DNA of 13,262 nt from Candidatus Methanogasteraceae archaeon UBA261. Lineage in GTDB: Archaea; Halobacteriota; Methanosarcinia; Methanosarcinales; Methanogasteraceae. The position numbers were made by a program, and so were the translations under genes. The notes below the pieces were generated by a model. That model did no database searches. It saw nothing but the letters and a program-made list of their open reading frames with translations, and was not told where the DNA came from. This document shows positions 6,488 through 13,238 of the stretch, piece after piece; position 1 is the first letter of the stretch; each line of letters starts with the position of its first letter. The DNA lies in the NCBI GenBank assembly GCA_002506015.1, contig DAWR01000192.1, forward strand, positions 1-13,262, given 5' to 3'.

Positions 6488-6934
6488 TCAATGTTTCAGT
6501 TCGACGACCTTTAGCGACAACCCTTTCGCACACTCCTCAGGCGTATCCCCGATCACCTCGGAGATTGTACATTTGTCTCCGAACTCCACCCCCACAGGAT
6601 GGCACAGGTCATATATTGCGCACTCGCCTCTTTTACATGAAGGTGGCTCAAAGACAACCTTCGACCCCTTGAACGCTTTTTTTGATTCGATTGCGGATAT
6701 GATCGGGGATTCCACAACTTCGACTGCCTGTACGCCCTCGTCATGAACATAGCAATTGTGCTGGGTGGATGTTCTGACATTCACGATACGATATTTTCTT
6801 CCGGTGCTCAGGTTCATGCAACTGTTTTTGAACCTGCACTCCTCACATTCAGGGGCAGGACCCTTGAATATAAATTCTAATCCAACCTTTGCAAGCCGTA
6901 CTCCGATAAGTGTGATTGTGCTATCAAGTTCCAT
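6488..6934 (-). CDS. UPF0179 family archaeal protein, cysteine-rich
   Basis: The 148-residue protein starts MELDSTITLIGVRLAKVGLEF, the typical opening of UPF0179, an archaeal family without a settled function. Nine cysteines are visible. They cluster as C30-x2-C33-x5-C39, C61, C100-x4-C105-x5-C111, C122 and C135, which suggests metal or iron-sulfur binding; that is inference. No signal peptide or membrane helix is seen, so it is cytoplasmic. The reading frame is open from a GTG at 6943 and an ATG at 6937, but AAGGTGA (6940-6946) is best spaced, 5 bases, for the ATG at 6934, and this start fits the family. It is transcribed divergently from threonine synthase with about 90 bases between the starts. 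Confidence 0.88.
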   Translation of the reverse strand: MELDSTITLIGVRLAKVGLEFIFKGPAPECEECRFKNSCMNLSTGRKYRIVNVRTSTQHNCYVHDEGVQAVEVVESPIISAIESKKAFKGSKVVFEPPSCKRGECAIYDLCHPVGVEFGDKCTISEVIGDTPEECAKGLSLKVVELKH

Positions 6935-6970
6935 CATATTCACCTTGTGCTTTGAGATGTGGTCGCCAAG

Positions 6971-6979
6971 TATTAAAAT
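6971..6979. promoter_or_regulatory. A/T box between divergent UPF0179 and thrC
   Basis: TATTAAAAT is the only strong A/T element in the gap. On the plus strand it would place the thrC start near 7001 (leader about 23 bases). On the minus strand its complement ATTTTAATA would place the UPF0179 start near 6950 (leader about 16 bases holding AAGGTGA). Both distances suit archaeal promoters, so it may serve both genes. Confidence 0.35.
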
Positions 6980-7023
6980 CTTGACCCAACAACTTTACGT
7001 TCACCGCCAACAAAGACCACTCC

Positions 7024-8232
7024 ATGAAATGCCAACTCCAGTGCATCGAGTGTCGTGCAACGTACGATCCGGATGAGATCATATACCTCTGCCCGTCGTG
7101 CGGCGGACTGCTCGAGGTCGTCTACGACCTGCCATCAATTGATATTGACTTTCACACATCCGGCGAATGCAGATCGGTCTGGAAATATCGATCGCTCCTA
7201 CCCGTAGAACGTGATCCAGTGACAATCTGCGAGGGCGGAACCCCGTTGTATCGCATCGGGCGGCTTGCCAAGGACATGGGCGCCCGCGAGATGTTTGTCA
7301 AGCACGAGGGCTTGAACCCGACAGGCTCGTTTAAGGATCGCGGCATGACTGTTGGCGTCACCAGGGCGCTTGAACTTGGAATGAAGACGGTTGCGTGCGC
7401 ATCCACCGGGAACACGTCGGCATCACTCTCGATATATGCCGCAAAGGCAGAAATCCCTGCAGTTGTTCTGCTTCCGGGTGGTAAGGTTGCTCTCGGCAAG
7501 GTCGCACAGGCATTAATCCACGGCGCAAAGGTCTTGGATATCCGGGGAAACTTCGATCAGGCGCTCCAGCTCGTGCGAGAGGTCTGTGACGAGTATGGTT
7601 TTTATCTCTTGAACTCCATCAATCCGTTCAGGCTGGAGGGGCAGAAGACGATCGCATTCGAGATTGCGGATGAACTCGGGTGGGAGGTTCCGGATCGGGT
7701 CATCCTTCCGGTGGGCAACGCCGGAAACATCTCTGCAATCTACAAGGGCTTCAAAGAACTGAGGGAATGTGGCATCACTGATACGGTCCCGAAGATGACC
7801 GGCATTCAGGCGGAGGGCTCACGCCCGGTTGTGGATGCGATAGACCGTGGGCTGGACAGAATAGAGCCCGAACCAAATCCCGAGACGATTGCAACAGCGA
7901 TACGGATTGGAGATCCGGTAAACGCTGCAAAAGCCCTTCGTGCGATCAGGGAATCCGGGGGGCTCGCAATCTCGGTAACGGATGACGAGATCATCCAGGC
8001 GCAGCGCGATCTGGCATCACTCGAAGGGATCGGAGTTGAGCCTGCAAGCGCTACATCGGTCGCTGGCATGCGTAAGCTGCTTGCGGATGGTGTAATTGAT
8101 TCTGACGAGCGGATCGTCTGCATCACAACCGGTCATCTGCTCAAAGATCCAACCGAGGTCGTGGATATCTGCGCAAAGCCGATCGAGGTGGATGCCAATA
8201 TCGAGGCGGTGCGAAAAGCGGTTTTCGGGTAG
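7024..8232 (+). CDS. thrC: threonine synthase
   Basis: This PLP enzyme converts O-phospho-L-homoserine to L-threonine and phosphate, the last step of threonine synthesis, in the cytoplasm. The 402-residue protein has the N-terminal zinc ribbon of archaeal and plant-type enzymes (C7-x2-C10 and C23-P-S-C26, followed by GGLLEVVYDL). The PLP-binding lysine is K104 in NPTGSFKDRG. A GNTSAS substrate loop follows, and the phosphate-binding glycine loop is LPVGNAGN (about 228-235). Length is normal. The start matches the family (the zinc ribbon needs it), although no clear ribosome site precedes the ATG, consistent with a short leader. The antitoxin gene follows 20 bases downstream, so thrC is probably the first gene of a mixed operon. 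No leader peptide or attenuator was seen. Confidence 0.96.
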   Translation: MKCQLQCIECRATYDPDEIIYLCPSCGGLLEVVYDLPSIDIDFHTSGECRSVWKYRSLLPVERDPVTICEGGTPLYRIGRLAKDMGAREMFVKHEGLNPTGSFKDRGMTVGVTRALELGMKTVACASTGNTSASLSIYAAKAEIPAVVLLPGGKVALGKVAQALIHGAKVLDIRGNFDQALQLVREVCDEYGFYLLNSINPFRLEGQKTIAFEIADELGWEVPDRVILPVGNAGNISAIYKGFKELRECGITDTVPKMTGIQAEGSRPVVDAIDRGLDRIEPEPNPETIATAIRIGDPVNAAKALRAIRESGGLAISVTDDEIIQAQRDLASLEGIGVEPASATSVAGMRKLLADGVIDSDERIVCITTGHLLKDPTEVVDICAKPIEVDANIEAVRKAVFG

Positions 8233-8252
8233 TCAGAGGTCTCGGGGGCGAG

Positions 8253-8564
8253 ATGATGATGGAGACGCTGTATAAGATTCGAACGCTCGAAAAATTGGTG
8301 GACGCCGGCACAGAAGATGGGTTGATCGATAAGACTATTAGCAAACTTATCCAATATAAAACGGGTAAGATTGAGCGTGAATTGCAGGAATTAGAAAGTG
8401 CTATGAAGAAATTTGAATCGAAATATAATATGGGTACGGAAACTTTCTATAAACAGTTTGAAGATGGCGGATTGGGGGATGAAATGGATTTTTTTGAATG
8501 GTATACCCTTTGTGATATGCACAAACGGATCATACAGAGACTGAACATTGCAGAAAGGGGATAA
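8253..8564 (+). CDS. putative antitoxin of a TumE/DUF6516-type pair
   Basis: This 103-residue acidic helical protein is not assigned to a named family with certainty. Residues about 30-58 should form a coiled coil (KTGKIERELQELESAMKKFE). It then has the pattern YNMGTETFYKQFEDGGLGDE followed by MDFFEWYTLCDMHKRI. That block (Y-x-M-x-x-x-x-F-x-x-x-[FWY]-x-x-G-x-[LI]-G-D, then D-[FY]-x-E-W) is one I associate with small archaeal antitoxin-like proteins encoded directly before TumE/DUF6516 toxins. The next gene is such a toxin, 1 base away. Three consecutive ATGs (8253, 8256, 8259) make the exact start uncertain. AGAGGT (8235-8240) and GGGGG (8244-8248) are candidate ribosome sites. Base composition is visibly more A/T-rich than thrC, suggesting horizontal acquisition. 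Confidence 0.65.
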   Translation: MMMETLYKIRTLEKLVDAGTEDGLIDKTISKLIQYKTGKIERELQELESAMKKFESKYNMGTETFYKQFEDGGLGDEMDFFEWYTLCDMHKRIIQRLNIAERG

Positions 8565-8565
8565 A

Positions 8566-8982
8566 TTGGACATACGTGAATATTTCGATGGATTGAAATT
8601 ATGTTTGATCATCGATCCCATCGTAGAATCAGTCGAGATAATAAATGAGAAAATCGGGGAAAGGGAAGGGTATTTGAGGGTTACAATCAAATTTCCAGAT
8701 GATAGCGTGATGCACTGCTTTGAGTATGTGATATTTGATGAAACCGTCGAAATTTCAAAATATAGTTTCCACTGGCAGGATGCCGCAGGAAATTTAATTC
8801 GCAGGTGGGACAACGCCCCACATCACCCCGAACTTGACAGGTACCAACATCACGTCCATACGAAAGATATCGTGAGTGCGTCAAGTGAGATTGGTATCAG
8901 AACGGTTTTAAGTACAGTGAAGTCCATTCTTAGCCAGCGAAATCAGCACATATGGATTGCAAATTCCACGAATCGAACATGA
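8566..8982 (+). CDS. TumE (DUF6516) family putative toxin
   Basis: From a TTG start the 138-residue protein reads MDIREYFDGLKLCLIIDPIV. It has a beta-rich middle (GYLRVTIKFPDDS) and then the family signature: KYSFHWQDAAGNLIRRWDNA, PHHPELDRYQHHVH (about 66-98). The His-rich block is typical of TumE, described as the toxin of a type II toxin-antitoxin pair; an RNA-cleaving activity is plausible but not shown by the sequence. I choose the TTG at 8566 because it lies 1 base after the antitoxin stop, has AAGGGG (8555-8560) 5 bases upstream, and gives a family-like N-terminus; a TTG at 8548 in the same frame is the alternative. The stop TGA overlaps the queE start as ATGA. The last 15 residues extend beyond the usual family end and may be a relic of this fusion to the operon. 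Confidence 0.72.
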   Translation: MDIREYFDGLKLCLIIDPIVESVEIINEKIGEREGYLRVTIKFPDDSVMHCFEYVIFDETVEISKYSFHWQDAAGNLIRRWDNAPHHPELDRYQHHVHTKDIVSASSEIGIRTVLSTVKSILSQRNQHIWIANSTNRT

Positions 8983-9692
8983 ACGCAAACATCTACGAGA
9001 TATTCAACTCCATTCAGGGAGAAGGGATCTATGTCGGCGCAAGACAGATATTTGTCAGGTTCTGCGGCTGCCAGCTCAATTGCGGCTACTGTGATACCCA
9101 GGAGGCACAGTCTCCGGTCGATAGATGCAGAATTCACGACCGCCACATCAACAACCCCCTGAATGTCAACACGGTAATCGACGCCATCAATGGGCTCTGG
9201 ACACCATCCACCAGACACATCAGTTTGACTGGAGGTGAGCCGCTCCTGCACGCCGGTTTCATCAAAGAACTTGCCGGATACACTTCGAGACCGATGTATC
9301 TGGAGACAAACGCGGGAATCCCGGATGCTGCCAGAACAGTGTCAGATGCAATCGAGATCGCCGCGTGCGACATTAAGCTTCCCGAGCACCGGTCAACAGA
9401 TGAGTACGATCGCCTCCATGGTTATGAACTGGAGACGATCAGAATTTTCCATTCGAGAGACGTTGAAACCTTTGCCAAGATCATCGTGCTCCGGAACACA
9501 ACAATTGAGAGCATCAAAAAGGCAATACTTGACATCGAAGCAATCAACAGCGAAATTCCATTGATTCTACAGCCAGCGACCCCCCTGGATATCGATATGG
9601 GTCAATTGCTTGGTCTGATGGACTTTGCAGGCATGCACCTCTCCGATATCCGCATAATTCCTCAGATGCACAGGCTGATCGGAGTTCCTTGA
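8979..9692 (+). CDS. queE: 7-carboxy-7-deazaguanine synthase (radical SAM)
   Basis: QueE rearranges 6-carboxy-tetrahydropterin to 7-carboxy-7-deazaguanine using SAM and a [4Fe-4S] cluster. In archaea this leads to preQ0 and archaeosine at position 15 of tRNA. The 237-residue protein starts MNANIYEIFNSIQGEGIYVG, the hallmark N-terminus, with the cluster motif C31-QLN-C35-GY-C38 and an extra C29 just before it. LTGGEPLL (around residue 85) is the SAM-binding GGE motif, and YLETNAG and ACDIKLPE are further conserved segments. An in-frame ATG at 8952 exists, but the start at 8979 is chosen because it forms an ATGA overlap with the preceding stop and matches family length. No queC or queD is in the window. 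Confidence 0.9.
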   Translation: MNANIYEIFNSIQGEGIYVGARQIFVRFCGCQLNCGYCDTQEAQSPVDRCRIHDRHINNPLNVNTVIDAINGLWTPSTRHISLTGGEPLLHAGFIKELAGYTSRPMYLETNAGIPDAARTVSDAIEIAACDIKLPEHRSTDEYDRLHGYELETIRIFHSRDVETFAKIIVLRNTTIESIKKAILDIEAINSEIPLILQPATPLDIDMGQLLGLMDFAGMHLSDIRIIPQMHRLIGVP

Positions 9693-9696
9693 TTAA

Positions 9697-9705
9697 TTAT
9701 ATATA
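9697..9705 (+). promoter_or_regulatory. TATA box for the membrane protein-chlI pair
   Basis: TTATATATA lies just after the queE stop and about 38-43 bases before the ATG at 9740. Transcription would start near 9728, at the ribosome site, giving a very short leader. It suggests the pair is a separate transcription unit from queE. Confidence 0.5.
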
Positions 9706-9739
9706 GCATAGCAGCAGATTGTTATTTGAGGGTCTGCGG

Positions 9740-10165
9740 ATGGATAAATGGCAGGTTGATCTACAAATACCGGATATTGGCTCGATGTTTACGCTGAGCA
9801 CTGTGGGGATATGTTCAGCGCTGATCGCTCTTGCGGAGATCACATACATGATGATGATCATAACGACCGCTTACGAGACCAACGGAAAGGACTGGCTTAT
9901 GGATCTGCTGTGCGCAGAGGCGTTCACCGAGGAGATTACGTACGTTCTCGTATCTTCGGTCCTTCTTTTGCTCTCTGCGATCGTTTTTCTCGCGACGATG
10001 TGCATTTCACTCTTCGAACTGAACTGGGTCAGGGACGGGCACAAACCGCATCTAAAGATCTTGACTATATCGTTTATAATCGGTCTGGTTCTGCTCTCGC
10101 TCACCCTCCTATCCACACTCATCATCACCAGGTACGGCGTCGGGATGTTCGGACTGATACGATAA
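9740..10165 (+). CDS. three-helix membrane protein upstream of chlI, unknown function
   Basis: The 141-residue protein is not recognised. It starts MDKWQVDLQIPDIGSMF and has three hydrophobic helices: about 16-44 (FTLSTVGICSALIALAEITY), 67-93 (TYVLVSSVLLLLSAIVFLAT) and 107-133 (LKILTISFIIGLVLLSLTLL). A positively charged loop (WVRDGHKPHLK) separates helices 2 and 3 and should be cytoplasmic. The ATG at 9740 is preferred over a TTG at 9719 because GAGGG (9728-9732) sits 7 bases before it. The stop lies 12 bases before the chlI ATG, so the two are almost certainly co-transcribed. That pairing hints at a membrane platform or permease linked to the chelatase ATPase, but the sequence does not prove it. 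Confidence 0.72.
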   Translation: MDKWQVDLQIPDIGSMFTLSTVGICSALIALAEITYMMMIITTAYETNGKDWLMDLLCAEAFTEEITYVLVSSVLLLLSAIVFLATMCISLFELNWVRDGHKPHLKILTISFIIGLVLLSLTLLSTLIITRYGVGMFGLIR

Positions 10166-10167
10166 TC

Positions 10168-10172
10168 GGAGG
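10168..10172 (+). promoter_or_regulatory. ribosome binding site of chlI
   Basis: GGAGG ends 5 bases before the ATG at 10178 and starts 2 bases after the upstream stop codon, which supports coupled expression of the two genes and fixes the chlI start. Confidence 0.7.
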
Positions 10173-10177
10173 CTCCT

Positions 10178-11404
10178 ATGACGGAAACAACTGCGACAAC
10201 CATAAAAAATTGGATAGACAAGCTCAAGGGCACAAACGGCAATGGAAATGGCAACGGGAACGGGGGTGGCAACCGGGGCAGAATTGATTCCACCACGATA
10301 GTAGGAACAATTGTGGAACAACCACCTGAAACAGTGGAGGCGATAAAAAAAGAACTGAGCGAGATCACGAAGGTCCAAACGAAGACCCGGCGTGTGCTTT
10401 ACCCATTTTCAGCGATCGTTGGGCAGGAACAGATGAAACGTGCGCTGATCTTAAATGCGATCAACCCGTCGGTAGGTGGGGTCTTGATCCGTGGTCAGAA
10501 GGGTACAGCGAAATCGACTGCGGTGCGGGGACTCGCGGAGGTGCTCCCTGATGTCGAGATTGTGAAGGGGTGCAGGTTCAACTGCGATCCGGCACATCCG
10601 GACAAATTCTGCTGGGAGTGCAGAGAGCGCGCCGAGGCGGGTGGACTCGATGTCGAGAAGCGTATGATGCGCGTGGTTGATCTTCCGGTCGGCGCGACCG
10701 AGGATCGAGTCGTCGGGAGCCTCGATATCGAAAAGGCGCTAAAACAGGGTTTGCAGGCGTTCGAGCCCGGAATACTTGCGGATGCGAATCGATCCATCCT
10801 GTACGTGGACGAGATCAATCTCCTTGATGATTACGTGGTCGATGCCCTGCTGGATGCTGCGGCTATGGGTGTCAACACGGTCGAGCGTGAGGGCGTCAGC
10901 GTGAGCCACCCGGCACAGTTCATAATCGTCGGGAGCATGAACCCCGAGGAAGGCGAACTGCGCCCGCAACTCCTTGACCGGATTGCGCTGCAGGTCGAGG
11001 TCGAGGGCATTCCCGATATCGAGCAGAGAATAGAGATCGTTGTCAGGCAGAACGAGTTTCAGAGAGACCCACTGGAGTTCAGGCGGCAGTATGATGGGGA
11101 TCAGGAGCGTCTGCGTGCGAGAATCATACAGGCACGGAGCCTGCTCTCAAGAATCACGATGCCGCCTGAGTATCTGCGGACCATCGCACGGATATGCATC
11201 GAGTTTCGGGTGGACGGGCATCGTGCCGACATCATGATCGACCGGGCAGCACGGACGAATGCGGCTTACGAGGGTAGAGACCGGGCGATCGAGGATGATT
11301 TAATCGAGGCGGCAGAGCTCGTGCTTCCGCACAGGATGAGAAAGCGTCCGTTCGAGGAGGAGGAGTTCAGCACGGACCGGTTAAAGGAGATAGTGCGGGT
11401 GTAG
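10178..11404 (+). CDS. chlI: ChlI/BchI-type chelatase AAA+ ATPase subunit
   Basis: The 408-residue protein is an AAA+ ATPase of the magnesium/cobalt chelatase I-subunit group, which drives metal insertion into tetrapyrroles together with a D subunit and a large catalytic subunit. Motifs: YPFSAIVGQEQMKRALILNA (N-terminal linker helix), Walker A GQKGTAKST (about 106-114), Walker B SILYVDEINLLD (about 206-217), sensor 1 IIVGSMNPEEG and the arginine-finger segment LRPQLLDR. A four-cysteine insert, C132-x3-C136-x8-C145-x2-C148, follows Walker A and could bind zinc or a cluster. An N-terminal extension of about 65 residues carries a Gly-Asn repeat (20-32) absent from the core family. In archaea lacking chlorophyll such proteins are thought to act in cobalamin or F430 routes; neither CobN nor ChlD is present here, so the metal is undetermined. 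The partner upstream is a membrane protein. Confidence 0.88.
   Translation: MTETTATTIKNWIDKLKGTNGNGNGNGNGGGNRGRIDSTTIVGTIVEQPPETVEAIKKELSEITKVQTKTRRVLYPFSAIVGQEQMKRALILNAINPSVGGVLIRGQKGTAKSTAVRGLAEVLPDVEIVKGCRFNCDPAHPDKFCWECRERAEAGGLDVEKRMMRVVDLPVGATEDRVVGSLDIEKALKQGLQAFEPGILADANRSILYVDEINLLDDYVVDALLDAAAMGVNTVEREGVSVSHPAQFIIVGSMNPEEGELRPQLLDRIALQVEVEGIPDIEQRIEIVVRQNEFQRDPLEFRRQYDGDQERLRARIIQARSLLSRITMPPEYLRTIARICIEFRVDGHRADIMIDRAARTNAAYEGRDRAIEDDLIEAAELVLPHRMRKRPFEEEEFSTDRLKEIVRV
10235..10275 (+). repeat. degenerate hexanucleotide repeat encoding Gly-Asn
   Basis: Repeats of GGNAAY-type hexamers (GGCAAT, GGAAAT, GGCAAC, GGGAAC and so on) encode a (GN)n run in the N-terminal extension of chlI. 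Synonymous variation between units argues for an old or selected linker, not recent slippage. A shorter purer version occurs in the 832-residue surface protein on the minus strand at 3780-3800. Confidence 0.6.
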
Positions 11405-11434
11405 GTGGGGTTTTAGCTCTTCAGGTGGAACGTG

Positions 11435-11564
11435 CTCAATATTCCGTGGTAGGAACCACAAGATTACGCAGTCTAAAGCAGCGGCGCAGCCATCTTCACA
11501 AGATTTCTGTGTTACTCTTGTGCAATCTCGTGGTTTTATATGCGGATGTACGCGCAATATTGAG
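11435..11564. repeat. nested palindromic element downstream of chlI (includes motif copy B)
   Basis: An outer perfect 9-bp inverted repeat (CTCAATATT at 11435-11443, AATATTGAG at 11556-11564) encloses an inner 17-bp imperfect one: AACCACAAGATTACGCA at 11454-11470 against the complement of 11519-11535, with 14 matches. Both are centred near 11495-11500. A small local hairpin, GTGGT/ACCAC, lies near 11446-11459. The right inner arm is copy B of the interspersed motif (11516-11540) and ends in TTTTATAT. It may be a miniature mobile or palindromic repeat, or a structured 3' end of the chlI transcript. Confidence 0.6.
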
Positions 11565-11752
11565 TAAGTGCAATATGCCCGGCAGAGTGGGGTGTATAAG
11601 GTTTGAAACATGATTATTTTACGATATAATCGTTTATATGCACTAATTTGGACTTACAAAATCCAACCTCAAAATGGCGCTATATGGACAAACCTAACAA
11701 AGGTCTATCGCATATTGAACACAAGTACTATCCGTAATCCTGATGGACGCGC

Positions 11753-11763
11753 TATAAAAATTT
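11753..11763 (+). promoter_or_regulatory. candidate TATA box of hflX
   Basis: TATAAAAATTT, preceded by GCGC, is the best TATA-like element ahead of hflX. Transcription would begin near 11780, giving a leader of about 70-75 bases. No strong ribosome site precedes the ATG at 11855. Confidence 0.4.
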
Positions 11764-11854
11764 GGCATGTAGAGTGTTTTGTCTCAGTTGGGTTGGCAGC
11801 AAAATCCGGATACCTGAAAGTCATGTTGCATAATGTTTGAAGGACGCATAAGAT

Positions 11855-13102
11855 ATGAAACGTGTGATACTTGTCCAGCGAAATTGCCCCACAAACGGTG
11901 AGTCAAAAAACATACGAAAACTTATTGAATTGCAGGATCTGGCAAAATCTGCAAACTACAAGGTGATTGGCGATGTCGCGCAAACAAGAAGACCTGACAG
12001 GAAGTACCAGATGGGGCGTGGAAAGGTTGAAGAACTTGCTTTGATGGTGAAAGAGTTGGGTGCTGACGGGATCATTTTTTCCAACCAGTTGAGTGCAACA
12101 CAGATATACAACATATCCGAGACCTGCAAGTGTGAAGTAATTGACAAGTTCCAGTTGATACTTGAAATATTTGCCAAGCGGGCAACCACAAAACGTGCTA
12201 AACTTCAAGTCGAACTTGCAAAATTCCAGTACGAACTCCCAAAAGCAAAGGCGATTGTGTCACTTCTTAAAAAGGAAGAGCGCCCCGGGTTTATGGGGCT
12301 TGGGAGTTATGAGGATTCGTATGAGCAGGACCTTAAGAGCAGGATAAGCCGAATAAAAAAAGAGCTTGCAGGTGTCCAAAAAGACAGTGAATCACAACGG
12401 CTCAAGCGGCATGAACATGGTTTCTCAATTGTGGCACTGGCAGGCTATACCAGTGCCGGAAAAAGCACCCTTTTCAATGCACTTGTGGATGAAGATGTGC
12501 ACGTTGAGGATATGCTTTTCACAACACTTCTGCCAATAACACGCGCGCTGAATATCCGTGGGCGACGTGTACTCTTGACTGACACGGTCGGGTTTATTGA
12601 AGATCTGCCACACTGGCTGATTGATGCGTTTCGTTCAACACTGAATGAGATATTCCTTGCCGATGTTATCCTGCTGGTTGTTGATGCCAGTGAATCTCCT
12701 GACATCATGCGACAAAAACTTGACACCTCATACAACACATTGTGGGAACAGATAAAAGGAGTGCATATCATCACTGTGCTGAACAAAATTGACCGAATTA
12801 CAGAAAATGAACTGAAAGAGCAACTCGAAAATGTAGGGTACCTTGCTCCAAATCCTGTTGCAGTCTCTGCAAAAAGTGGTTTGGGGTTTGATGAACTTAA
12901 GATGGCGATATACGGACAACTCCCAAAATGGCAACGCGACACGGTTTCATTGCCGATGTCGGAATATGGAATGTCAATTATATCATGGTTGTTTGATGAA
13001 GGTATTGTGCACAACATCAATTACAAAGACCGGATCATAGTCGATTTTGAAGCGCGGGATGAGATTATTCTAAAGGCAGGGATGATCGAAAAAAAGAGGT
13101 GA
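11855..13102 (+). CDS. hflX: GTPase HflX, ribosome-associated
   Basis: HflX binds the 50S subunit and splits or rescues stalled ribosomes with GTP hydrolysis, in the cytoplasm. The 415-residue protein has the N-terminal HflX domain (GDVAQTRRPDRKYQMGRGKV, ADGIIFSNQLSATQIYN, then VIDKFQLILEIFAKRATTKR), a helical linker with GFMGLGSYEDSYEQDL in place of the bacterial RGPGE loop, as I recall from archaeal homologues, and a TRAFAC G domain. Its motifs are G1 GYTSAGKST (about 196-204), the switch region EDMLFTTLLPITR, G3 DTVGFIEDLP (about 243), G4 NKID (about 310) and G5 SAKSG (about 337). The C-terminus after the G domain is short but complete. The ATG at 11855 gives the expected N-terminus (MKRVILVQR). 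It appears monocistronic. Its sequence is more A/T-rich than thrC or chlI. Confidence 0.95.
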   Translation: MKRVILVQRNCPTNGESKNIRKLIELQDLAKSANYKVIGDVAQTRRPDRKYQMGRGKVEELALMVKELGADGIIFSNQLSATQIYNISETCKCEVIDKFQLILEIFAKRATTKRAKLQVELAKFQYELPKAKAIVSLLKKEERPGFMGLGSYEDSYEQDLKSRISRIKKELAGVQKDSESQRLKRHEHGFSIVALAGYTSAGKSTLFNALVDEDVHVEDMLFTTLLPITRALNIRGRRVLLTDTVGFIEDLPHWLIDAFRSTLNEIFLADVILLVVDASESPDIMRQKLDTSYNTLWEQIKGVHIITVLNKIDRITENELKEQLENVGYLAPNPVAVSAKSGLGFDELKMAIYGQLPKWQRDTVSLPMSEYGMSIISWLFDEGIVHNINYKDRIIVDFEARDEIILKAGMIEKKR

Positions 13103-13204
13103 CTGTACTCAGCGACCTGTATAAACTGCGATTGTAATGGCATGCACAGCATACTGTCGCAGAGAGCTTGGAGTGTGTCCCCTCCGCGGTCTTTGTGGCT
13201 ATTG

Positions 13205-13219
13205 TTTTCAAATTGAAAA
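13205..13219. repeat. perfect 7-bp palindrome downstream of hflX
   Basis: TTTTCAA and TTGAAAA are separated by a single A. It lies about 100 bases after the hflX stop. With so short a loop it is more likely a protein-binding dyad or chance than a hairpin. Confidence 0.4.
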
Positions 13220-13238
13220 TCTCAGGTTGCGGTGGCGT

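Larger units (their letters stand above)
11405..11854. other. intergenic stretch between chlI and hflX
   Basis: It contains a nested palindromic element (11435-11564), then about 290 bases without a convincing gene. A 76-codon open frame at 11610-11840 has no recognisable domain and an atypical composition. A TATA-like box at 11753 probably belongs to hflX. No tRNA or other RNA gene was seen. Confidence 0.5.

Noticed and set aside
11610..11840. A 76-codon plus-strand frame between chlI and hflX
   Set aside because: It has no recognisable domain, no good ribosome site and includes the likely hflX TATA box. A small orphan gene cannot be excluded, but the evidence is too weak.
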